Shown: piece after piece, positions 37,165-47,228 of the stretch
How the letters are laid out: the number at the start of each line of letters is the position of its first letter
How positions within the stretch are numbered: position 1 is the stretch's first letter
Assembly (NCBI GenBank): GCA_014706295.1
Contig: JACSVZ010000011.1
Location: forward strand, 3,908,663-3,972,662
Source of the DNA: Lycocorax pyrrhopterus obiensis
Lineage: Eukaryota > Chordata > Aves > Passeriformes > Paradisaeidae
Length of the DNA: 64,000 bases
Reading direction: 5' to 3'
Notes under the pieces: generated by a model
The model's database searches: none
What the model was told of the DNA's origin: nothing
Seen by the model: only the letters and a program-made list of their open reading frames with translations
Program-made: the position numbers and the translations under genes

Positions 37165-37990
37165 ATTAGAATGGCTGTATTGATTCAGCCCCAGCACCCC
37201 CTGGCTCAGTGTTCTTTCTCCAGCAGGGACCACTAGCGGGTATCTAGGAAAAAGCAAGAACAATCATGACACCTTCCTTAACATTCCTCTTCCTTGCAGT
37301 TTCTGACCCTTCTTTGGCTCAGGAGGTCTTCTGGGGCTGTTGTGGTTTGCTCATTTAATAACCTACAACAAATCTCTTCCCATTCCTGTCTGGTCTCTCG
37401 AGCTCACCTGAATGTTTTTCATCCACAACATTCAATAAACATTTCCATGTGTCTGCAGCCTCTGGTGTGAAGAACCACTTTGTTCTGTCTCTTTTCCATC
37501 TGGCTTTCATTAACTTGCTTTGACAGCCTCTACTTCTCATATTCAAACAGAAGGCAAATATGGGTCTTTATTGTCGTTCTCCATTCCAGTCATGGCTCTG
37601 TAGCCCTTCATTTCTCTTGAATCACGGATTTTTTCCTCTGGATTGAGGAGCCTCAGCTTGCCCAGCACAACAATGGATGGAAGCCGTACCCTATCTTTGA
37701 TCACACTCTGAAATCTTTTGAGTTTTAACAAGTCCTTCTGAAGGAAGGAACAACAGCTGCACAGTCGCTCAAGACTGGGATGACCCATGCATTTTTCCAC
37801 TCAGGATCTGTTCTGGTTTTGTTCTCAGACTCAAAGCAAGGTTTAGGAAGTCCAGAATATCTGTTGCACTTTTTTGACTGCTGCCAAACACGAGGCTGAT
37901 GGTTTCACTGTACTATTTAGCATAACCTCAATTTGTCATGAAACTTCTCTTTATTTCATCTGATTTAACAGTCTGGTGTTTGGGAACTTG
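37165..37990 (-). mobile_element. ancient, highly degraded CR1-lineage LINE
   Basis: The plus strand carries, in reverse complement, a long collinear chain of landmarks of the old CR1 lineage seen in turtles, crocodilians and birds. These are a GCTCAGTGTTCTTTCTCCAGCAGG segment near 37203, GTGTGAAGAACCACTTTGTT near 37464, a GATTGAGGAGCCTCAGCTTGCCC segment near 37642, a TGGAAGCCGTACCCTATCTTTG segment near 37678, and TTTTTTGACTGCTGCC near 37872. Order and spacing fit one element with its 3' end near 37165. Divergence is heavy, with many indels and stops. It is far older than the CR1 fragments elsewhere in the window. The minus-strand frames at 37355-37546 and 37543-37800 are its relics. Confidence 0.7.
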
Positions 37991-38475
37991 TCATGTGGAA
38001 AATTTCCATATTTTTCACTCTTTTGTTCCCTTTTAACTTTGCTTTCATAGTTCCATTAATTCCTCCTGTGCTTGAACTTAAACCCAGATGCATTTTCCTC
38101 GTACAAATAAAGTGAGAGCGGACACAGATGAAGGCAAGAAATTCTTTTGGCACTCCTCATTTCCAAAGGCATTTCATCAGAGCTCTGATGTCCGTCCCAT
38201 TGTCACAGATGGAAGTATGCATTTAAGCACCATTAAACAAAACATTTATTCCAAATGTATTGTAATTACAGAAACACCTGTGCAAAACAACTCTGAAACG
38301 ACATTCTGGAGCTGAGCAGCTCTGGCATTTCCACGGGGTGACAGGACAGAGGTGAATAGAGCATGGTGGGGATGCAACTCAAGATTTTCCAAAGACAAAC
38401 CTTTCTTTGGTTGCTTTTTAGCAGTGTGTTTATGCTCATTTACAATATTAAACCTCACACAGTCTACAAATTCTT
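37991..38475. other. unique sequence, possibly the continued end of the old CR1
   Basis: Similarity to the ancient element becomes too weak to follow past about 37990, although it may extend to about 38060. No gene is recognised. Confidence 0.35.
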
Positions 38476-38686
38476 TTTTCAGGAAGAATTTCTTCTCAGA
38501 GAGGGTGTTCAGCCACTGGAAGGGGGTGCCCAGGTGGTGGACTCACCATCCCTGGAGGTGCCCAAGAAATGAGTGGATGTGGCCCTTAATGCTCTGGCTT
38601 AGTTGACAAGCAGTCAAAAGTTGGACTTGATGACCGTGGAGGTCTTTTCCAACCCAAATGATTCCATGAGTCTATGATTCTATGAT
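38476..38686 (+). mobile_element. CR1 LINE 3' end with terminal octamer repeat
   Basis: Sense-strand CR1: AGGAAGAATTTCTTCTCAGA, GGGGGTGCCCAGGTGGTGGA, CACCATCCCTGGAGGTGCCC, GGTCTTTTCCAACCCAAATG. It ends in GATTCCATGAGTCTATGATTCTATGAT, the short 3' tandem that defines CR1. About 210 bp survive, severely 5'-truncated. The 3' end at 38686 is intact. Confidence 0.95.
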
Positions 38687-38939
38687 CAGGAGAACCAAAA
38701 CCAAATTTTCACAGAACTGCACCCTGGAGAATCCAACCAATGAGGCAAAGTCCTCTGTGGGGAAAAAAAAAAAAAAAAGTCTTTAATATGATTACTGAGA
38801 GATTATAAAGTCATAAACAAACAGGAATCCTCAACTCAAGTGGACAAACGAGTTCGCATGGATTTCCTGTGAATGTGCAATTCCATGGCAGTTAAAGCCA
38901 ATACGTTTTGATGCCTTGTTGGCCCCTTCTCTATTTCAG
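38687..38939. other. unique sequence with a 16-base A tract
   Basis: Contains an A16 run at 38763-38778, which is not a CR1 tail because CR1 ends in ATTCTATG repeats. Otherwise unremarkable. Confidence 0.5.
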
Positions 38940-39125
38940 GTCCAAGGATTCCAGGTCCGTATTCTGAAAGAGCAGAGACAGACACTTCTCTGCACAGGAA
39001 CAAACTGCATGAACTGCTCCATCCCTCAGCCAGGGTGTCCTAAACTTTCCAGAGTGCCTCCTAATCCACACTGCTGTCCAGAGGGACGCTGTTCAGGCTG
39101 TGACTCCCTTTGGAATCTGAGCTGA
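38940..39125 (+). CDS. candidate cysteine-rich exon, VWC-like spacing
   Basis: A pyrimidine-rich acceptor (CCCCTTCTCTATTTCAG, ending 38939) is followed in phase 0 by 61 codons and a stop at 39123-39125. Eight cysteines lie at residues 18, 23, 26, 33, 45, 46, 51 and 54. The pattern (C-x4-C-x2-C-x6-C-x11-CC-P-x3-C-x2-C, with PPNPHCCPEGRC) resembles the second half of a von Willebrand factor type C domain, which typically ends in a P-rich stretch, CCP and C. No first half of the domain, upstream exon or polyadenylation signal was found. The match is to the cysteine pattern only and no named gene is recognised. A chance cysteine-rich frame, or an exon remnant of a pseudogene, remains quite possible. 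Confidence 0.22.
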   Translation, partial: VQGFQVRILKEQRQTLLCTGTNCMNCSIPQPGCPKLSRVPPNPHCCPEGRCSGCDSLWNLS

Positions 39126-39306
39126 GCCACAGCAAGGATGTGATTCTACCGGGCCATTAGGTCAGGAAACGGCTCTCTCTGCACCACTCCTGCTCCAACA
39201 GGAGACATTTTTGGTATTAGTGCCACCAAAACTGGTGAGACAGAACAGACTTTGAGAAGAACTTGGGGAAGGGTAGATTTCAGTAAAAAAGATGCCAGCT
39301 ACACTT

Positions 39307-39326
39307 AAAAAAAATATATATATATA
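39307..39326. repeat. (A)n(TA)n microsatellite
   Basis: Eight A followed by about six TA units. A simple repeat only. Confidence 0.9.
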
Positions 39327-42300
39327 AAGATCAATAAGAAAAGTAAAGAGTAATTAAATTAGAAAACAAGCAAGTAACGAAACCCCCTTCTGCAATGAAC
39401 AGAAAGAACATAAAGATGTATTTGAGAAGCCTGTGAGCTTCCCCTGATGCTAAGGACAACTATAAGCAGTTTCAATTAATACCATTTAGAGATTCACTTC
39501 AGTTGATTTCAGAAGAATGAGCCCACTTTCCATAAGTGACTAATGGAGCTGACATTTGTAAACCATTATGGACCCCAAATTCTAATCACCATTTCTTCCA
39601 CAAAAAGCTTTTTCATCCAGCTAAACTAGGCCGACTCCAAAAGTACATTTTAGAGTGATAATTAATTCAATGCCAAATGTGCCTGCAGTAAAAATACCTT
39701 TAGGGAATGAACACATAACAGTGTGTGTAGCTTTTAAATAAGCTGTCCACAGGGCTATGCCAATTTAAACAAATTAAAATAATTGTCAGTGTGCTAGGTA
39801 TGGAAATACTCTTTTTGTAAAACTGCTGTGAAATGCCCGGGAGGCTTGGGTGGCATAGCAAGACTGCCTGAGAGATCCAGGCACTTACATCTCCTCTGTC
39901 CACCTTGATAGAAATATCCTCAGGTGTTGTGGTGCATTCAGTGGTGTTGATATAATGGCATAATCCTGTTTTTTTCCAGGCAGATGGATGTTGATTCAAA
40001 CCAACACCCTGAAAGGCAGGGAGTCCATACCAAAGCACTCAAACAGATTCCTTCCTCTGCTCACTCTGGTTATCTCACTCATACAGTTCTGTTCAATCTT
40101 TCACCCCAGAAAAGTAGGCTCAAAAAGGAAAAGGGCAAAAAGCAACCCTTGAACTGTCTGTAAGTGACAGCAGCCACAGAAGCTGTGCTGCACCTGAACC
40201 TCCCCTGGGTAATTGGATCAATGTGTTTGAGGTGGCACTGATACACTTTGCTCTGCCTCCGCTGCCACCAGGGCTGGCTGGGACAGTTCCCATTCCAGCA
40301 GCCTCACAGACACTCAGGGCTCTTCAATGCCCAGAGAGATCTTCTAATAAGCAGCAATTATTAGGCCATTGCAACACTGTGATCTTGTACTGCTTTGTTG
40401 AGCACCAGCGTTTAGACCATCGTTACTACCTGAGATCAATACCCACAACAGGACCCACAGACCCTTGTGAAGGAAAAAACTGAATTCATTGCAGCCTTGT
40501 GGACAGCAGACAGGAACCCAGGATCTGGCCCAGCATGGTCTGGATCAGCTTTTCAAAGATTGAAACACCAGAGGAGGGTTGTCCTCCCACAACAACAGGT
40601 ATTTTGATTCCTAAAAATGCTTAGGTTAATGTGTGATTTTGTGCAGACTTTGCACAGATTCACACAGAACAGACAACTGGACAAATAAATAAAAAATATC
40701 TACAGGTTTTTCAGCACCACCACAGGTCATCAGAGTCATCCTGAATTTGTTTCAACAGGGTCAGAGGGTATCAGTAGAATAATGTAAGCATTTTCCACCG
40801 GCTGGTGGTTGAAACAGTAATATTTAAATGGTCTAGACTTAACAGCTTTAAAAAATTAAATCCTTTGGGAAGTGGAGCAAAATACTCTTCTATTCTAATC
40901 TAAACTGCCTGCCAGATTATATAGTGACCTCTAACCCAGCCTAAGATTTCATACCCCAGTTGGAATAGCATTACTTTTGTTTTTCATTTCCAAGTTTACA
41001 AGAAAAGAGAGGGGTTTATTCTACTGTTCATTAAGACTGAGTATATAGTAGCTAATTAGAAAACAAGAAACTAAAATTAAATCACAACCCTATCAAATGA
41101 GGATGTTTGGATGTCTTTCCCTTAGAAAGACAAATTTAAAAAAAATCTCTTAATCATACCTCAGGGACAAAGAATACCTAAGAAGTTAGTATTTCTGTCT
41201 CAGATATACTGAAGGAGTTACTTTATTTAGCAGGTCAAGGTATGCTGAAGGGAAAAGAAGAGATAATCTAAAAAGTAGGAACAGAATTGGCCATCATCTC
41301 CCAAACTCTCTTAAATATTTAAGTGTCTGCTCCTGCTCACATCTCCAGATACAAATCCAAATTCTAGTCTTCTATATCTCAGAATGTTTCTAGTCACACA
41401 TTCCAGTTTAAATTCATTTCCACTTACATTACAACACTTCTAGATTTTACCTTGGACTGAGTGCTACGCTAATATTTAGTGTTTCAATAAAGGGCAGTGT
41501 TCACTATACATTACACACCCATCCGTGTTCCCTTTCAGCTCCTGCAGATGTACTGCTTGATTTTATAAAGCTATTTTCATGCCACATCAGGCACACGTTT
41601 CTTTCAGTACCCCAACGTTTTAAATACTGTAAAAAGGCTCAAGGGGAAAAAAAAAGAATTGTAAACACTTGCTTAACATTTCGTTACTGAAAAAAAATAT
41701 ATGTGCATTTACATCAGCTGGTCTCAGAACACAAGAAACATGTAGATCTGTAGGTGTGAAAGTCCTTTGTTGTATTCTTGAAGAGCTCATGACAAAAACC
41801 TATTGGAAAATCAATTTTTTTTTGGCCAAAATATACTGAAACTTTAGGTACTAGAAGATTCCCTCCTTTCTTACTGAAAGAAGATGAAGAGAAACTTTCA
41901 ATAATAACCCTAAAGGGTTTCCCATCCTGCTCCCCAGAAGATTTTCCTTCTTCTTCTCCTCATGAATTTCCCATCATGAGACCATCTTCACCAGACCTTA
42001 GGGAGAAGAGAGCTGAGCAAGTGTGAACACAACACTTGAGCAGCCTTTGCCTTTATCCAACCTAAAGCACAGGCTACAACAACCTTTACCTGATGCAGCA
42101 AAGCTAAAGAATGAGAGGTTTATCCCCTGATTATCCCTCGAGCTCCTGTGCAGGGCTGCGTGCATTCCGAGGTTATTTCTGCCAGTATTGTTTAATTTTA
42201 GAAGCACAGGCAGGAGCATGCATTTACCAAATGGGAGCTTATTAGGAGGAACTCTTTTTGTTAAATATGAGGACCAGTCCTTTTGATGGGCATGGGGGAT

Positions 42301-42770
42301 TAGACATTTAGCATTTCTTCTGAAGTAAAGCCTTTGAAAAAGGTGTTAGATATAAGGCTTGGCAAGAAGAATAGGCAGCAAATAACACAAAGGGGAATTA
42401 TTTTCTAAGATAACATTACAATTTGCCACGTGGTATCTTTTTGTTTTACAAGCATATGCTTAAATGCAGTGGTAAAATGGGAAGATCAGAAGAGATACAA
42501 AACCTGATAGCTTTAATTCAACTTGCTGTTCTTTGAAAGCTGGCAGGCAAATTGACTTCTGTGACAAAGTCCTCTGCAGGTGCTTTGCACCAGACTTCAC
42601 GGAGCTGTGCCCTGTCTGTCCCACTTACAGTCAAACGGGACCCACAGGATGCCCTCCTCCAAGTGCACCCTGACCATTCCAGTGTCCTGGCAGGGAGGGG
42701 ATGAATTTCATCAGCTCAGAACCCAATTCTCCACCATCTCGTAAATAGTTCCTGGAAAAGAGAGAACAAT

Positions 42771-42789
42771 TTTTTTTGTTGTTGTTGTT
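42771..42789. repeat. T-run plus (GTT)n microsatellite
   Basis: A T tract is followed by five GTT units. A simple repeat only. Confidence 0.85.
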
Positions 42790-45700
42790 CTTCCATATGT
42801 CAAAACATTTAGTGAGAAATCACACTTGAAGGAGACGATGAAATTCCTGTTTGGGATGGGATGGAATCACCCTCTCATTGCTGACAGTGGGAATTTCACT
42901 TTTTCCCTTCAGCAGGTGGAGGACTGCACACAACTCATTTCTTTAGCACACATTCTATTACATTTAAAAGAACTATTTATATTGCATTTAATTTATTGCG
43001 TTAAATTTTATGTTCCCAGAGAATTTACACAGCCATATCCTAACAAAGTGGTTTCTTTTAATGCAAGTGAGCATATGAATTTTATGCACATCATTAATGT
43101 CTGTCATTTTCAAAATGGTTAATAAATTCTACTAAAAAATAAACCCCAAACCAACACCTAACTAGAAATGAAGTGCTACTGCCTATAAATATTTTGTGAA
43201 TTCCAGGAGACTGAGTTTCCACAGAAGAAAAAAACATTTTCTGCTGTATTATCTTCATTAATGGTGTATAAAAATAAAATGCAAACATTCCAACTCTTTG
43301 ATACTGTGGAGTCATCCTTCCCAGTCTTCTCCCAGCGTTATCCTTCACGCTGAAAAAGGTCAAAGCTAATCCTCTCCCATGGATTGTTCTCTTTACTATG
43401 GAGGTGGCCATCTGTGCAAAAAGCTCTAACTTCTGCTCTAGCCTTGTTTTTTCCTAGTGTTCTTCCTCATGGACTATCCTGCCTCTTCCATCTGTAGCTG
43501 TGAATGAAACTGCAGTGCCTGCAGGTTCAAAGGAGACTTCTGCAGGCCTTTCCCTTAAAGTCCTCGAGCAGGGGTAGTGTTTCTTGGCCCTGGCACTGTG
43601 CCACATTAGAAGAGGTTTGAGCACCTTTGCCCTCTGACCAACCTCCAGATTCAGTCGAGCTGATCTGCAGAATTAGCCTAATCAGAGTTCAGCTACTGAT
43701 AACCTGGCCCTTCATCCCTGTCCTGTCCACTTCATTTGGACTGATTTGCAAGGATAGCAGGATGTCCCTTTCACATCTGTGGTAAACAGAAGTGATTTCC
43801 TCTGCCTGATTGCCGGGATGCAATTTTTTCTGAATATCATACAACTTTAATGATGTGCTAAAAATAAGAATTTTCCTCATATAGATATGGTTCTACATTT
43901 GTCACCTCTGGTGGTCCTCAAAATGCATTAAAAAAGGCTTAGAAAAATGGCTTCTTCTGGAGAATACACAAGTCTGAGTAAATGTCTATGTATACAAAGT
44001 ATTTCTGGAAATGAAAGTGGATGAATAAAATACACTATAAAGAAAGAGAAATAGAAAGAGGATTAGCAGCAACCTTTTAGCTGTGAAGCTTTGGGATGCA
44101 GGAAAATTAAGGTTAGAGCAAAAATCCTGCTGAGTTAATATGTATGGAAAGATGAAAGAGAGAGGAGAAAGGGAGTGTGGCAAATGGGAGGGGGGAGAAA
44201 AGCTGCAAAAGGTCAAGTTGCATGCAGAAGAGGTGAGCACGGAATCAAAGGGTAGGAGCCATATGAGCCGAATCAAAGCAGAAAGGAGCCAAGGCTTGAA
44301 ATAAGAACACTGATCATTTTGGAGATAGGTTATTGGATTAAACTGGAACAGTGTTATCACCTTGTCCAAGGAACAAGAAATGAATTAAAAGCACATCGTA
44401 CAGGAGGCTGTCGAGCTGTATATTTCTTTCTATTTTTTTTCATTAGTGAGGTGCCTGCTTCTTTTGACTCTAATTTCTTTAGCCTCATTTGATAGAACAA
44501 TAATGCTTTTCTTTTCATTCATGTTGATTTCCAAGACTTCTCAATTTATTCAGTGAATCCTCACCTATGTTGTTAAACACAAAAGGAAGCCCCGTTACTC
44601 TGACTTTCTGAATCTGACGAATATTGTGACTAAGTTTTTCAGAGGGACATGTGTGCTGAAGGAGGAAATTGATTAGTGCATGAACTAGCTCTCCAAGGAG
44701 AATTTGTGGCAGATGTCCTATTTTAGAAGTCTCAGTGCAGAGGAAGCAATGCTAGACTGACATGGGAATGAATAAAGATTAACTAATCTTTTAGCTTTTT
44801 TGCTGTGCAGCCACACTTGAGAAATATGTTGCTTATTCCCTCAAAATGCTTATTGCTCTTAGAAAACCCTTCTGTCCCCCATACAAAACATTTTTAATTG
44901 CTTCCTTTAAAAGCCTGCTTCTTCATCCCCATTTTTGCTTTCATTACATACCCATTTTAGTGATGGCAAAGAAGAAATATAAATTGAAGGGTCTTCAGAT
45001 ACTTAGAAGATTTAAAAAAAAAAAAATGATCTTGGGGAAATCAATGTTCCAAAGAGGACTTACCTCTATGGCAGGTGATTTTGAAGTCCTATTGCCACTT
45101 AAATTCAGACAGCAAGCAAAGGACTTCAAAAGGAATAGGATCAGGCTACGGATACCTGATCTCCATTTTGTGCAAATTATACCAGCTGTATTTGTAAGAA
45201 CAAAAAAATAGAACAGGTCTATAATACCCAGACTTTATTGTCTGAAAAACACTATTGGCCCTTTCATCTCTGTAGATTTATATTCAGCAATACCTTTCTT
45301 TAAGCTATGCAAGAAAGCAAATACATGATTAAATACTCAGTTCTGACATTAGCTTCGCTGAAAGGGACGAATATTTTATGTACTGTAATAGTTACAATCA
45401 CTCATTAGGGCTTTGGAAAGGAGAGCAGACCTGCTCTTGATACTTCTTTTAAAGCTGTGATCAGACAGGCTCTGCCATGTTCTGCAGCCGTGGATATTGG
45501 CTGTGAACGTGCTCCCTGGTCACGGCACAGGCGCGTTGGAACGCCTGAGAAAGCGTGGCAGCGTAATTCCCGCAAACACTGAGCTTTAATCACCACTTCC
45601 ATTCCCACTGATTAGAGCACAATATACGAAGCCCATTATTCAGCAGCGCTTCAAGCAGTTGTGTTTGATTCCAAACAGAAAACTCTGCGAAATCTGCCTT

Positions 45701-46807
45701 TAAAAGCAGGGCCATCTGACTCCGAGTACTCTCCTCATGTCGAAAAAATGTCCCTCGAGTTCCTTCCTTCTACGTGACACCTGAGAGCTTTAAAGTCTGA
45801 GGAACATCAAAAAAAGTAGGTGTGCAAGCTGTGGTTTTAGTGCTTGCCAACGATGCATACTAAATCAGATTGTTATCCTTATTCCACATAAACACAGAGT
45901 AATTGGGCAAAAAACAAGGGAAAAAACCCCTTTAACAGGCTGCCATAAAAACCCAGCGGACCTAAGCCTTTAGGAATCACTGCCACCTATAAGGGCAGGC
46001 ATATATTCACCTTCTAACTGCTTAAATCTCCTACATCACTGTCAATGCACACCAGTAGAGTCAGGTTTTGGGTTTACATTCACCTCTGGAAACAGAATCA
46101 CTGTTTTGCTCAATAACACTGTCTCCATCTTTTTCAAAAGATAAATAAATTAATATCTTCTCCTTATTTGGTGGGGTGGTAAGTGATTGTTGCTGAATTC
46201 TCTTGGATGGGCTGAATTGATTTGGATGCTTCAGGAAATGTTCTTGTGAAGCTGGTCCATGCTGGCATATGGACATCATGGAGTTCTGTACATCAGCAGT
46301 TTTCCTTCTGGAAGGTACCAGCTTGATTTGCTTACAAAATTGTGCGCTCATGATATATGTCCAAGCCATTAAGTAGTAAAAAAAAACCAATACTGAAGTT
46401 GCACTGCATCTCATAATAAATTACAGTGGCAACAATTCCTTTGATGGCTTTAGTAAACTTCTAATAATTTGCCTATCAATAAAAACCCCACCCAAAAAAT
46501 GAGGCATCAATGAATTTTAGGTTTTGATTTTGATCTTTAGAACAACAAAATCTCGACTACCTCTAGGCCAGGGCAGGACTTGTGTCTGAAGTAAAAACAA
46601 CTGGTTTGTAATGAAACCTAGAAGATGTATGCCCAGAACCCACTGCAATGTAGCATTCCAAGTTGTTGGTTTGGTTTGTTTTTTCTCCAAATGATCACCT
46701 TGAATTATTGTTTCTGTTTTGTAAAAACCTTCAGAATTACAAACCCATTCAAAACCTGGCCTGATTTTGACCTTGTGTGACAAAACCCTTAAAAAGCACT
46801 TGCAGGA

Positions 46808-47228
46808 GCCACTCTGCTCTGGAGCCAGGCTGGGATAGCTGGGGGTGTTCAGCTGGAGAAGAGAAGGCTCCAGGGAATCCTCAGAGCCCTTTCCAGGGCC
46901 TAAAGGGGCTCCAGGAGAGCTGAGGAGGGACTGGGGACAAGGGCTGGAGGGGCAGGACACAGGGAATGGCTTCCCAGTGCCAGAGGGCAGGGCTGGATGG
47001 GATCTTGGGCAGGAATTGTTCCCTGGGAGGGTGGGCAGGCCCTGGCACAGGGTGCCCAGAACAGCTGTGGCTGCCCCTGGATCCCTGGCAGTGCCCAAGG
47101 CCAGGTTGGCCATTGGGGCTTGGAGCAGCCTGGGACAGTGGAAGGTGTCCCTGCCATGGCAGGGGTGGCACTGGGTGGGCTTTAAGGTCCTTCCAACCCA
47201 AAACCTTTCAAAACGTGATGCTATGAAA
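46808..47228 (+). mobile_element. CR1 LINE 3' end, songbird-like subfamily
   Basis: Sense-strand CR1 in order: CTCTGGAGCCAGGCTGGGAT, GTTCAGCTGGAGAAGAGAAG, GGGCAGGAATTGTTCCCTGG, GCCCTGGCACAGGGTGCCCA, GGCAGTGCCCAAGGCCAGGT, GGCACTGGGTGGGCTTTAAG, GTCCTTCCAACCC, then a degenerate tail at 47214-47228. This tail is typical of copies in songbird genomes and is the best single clue to the lineage. It is about 420 bp, 5'-truncated. The numerous overlapping frames of 62-198 codons in 46517-47279 arise from it and are not genes. Confidence 0.95.

Larger units (their letters stand above)
39126..46807. other. unique A+T-rich sequence, no gene recognised
   Basis: Includes an (A)n/(TA)n microsatellite at 39307-39326, T8(GTT)5 at 42771-42789, and a CpG-retaining pocket at 45480-45590. 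A minus-strand frame of 117 codons at 46061-46414 has protein-like composition near its end. No domain or paired splice sites could be established. Confidence 0.4.

Noticed and set aside
38763..38778. A16 run as the tail of the adjacent CR1
   Set aside because: CR1 ends in ATTCTATG-type repeats and not poly(A). The element ends at 38686, well before the run.
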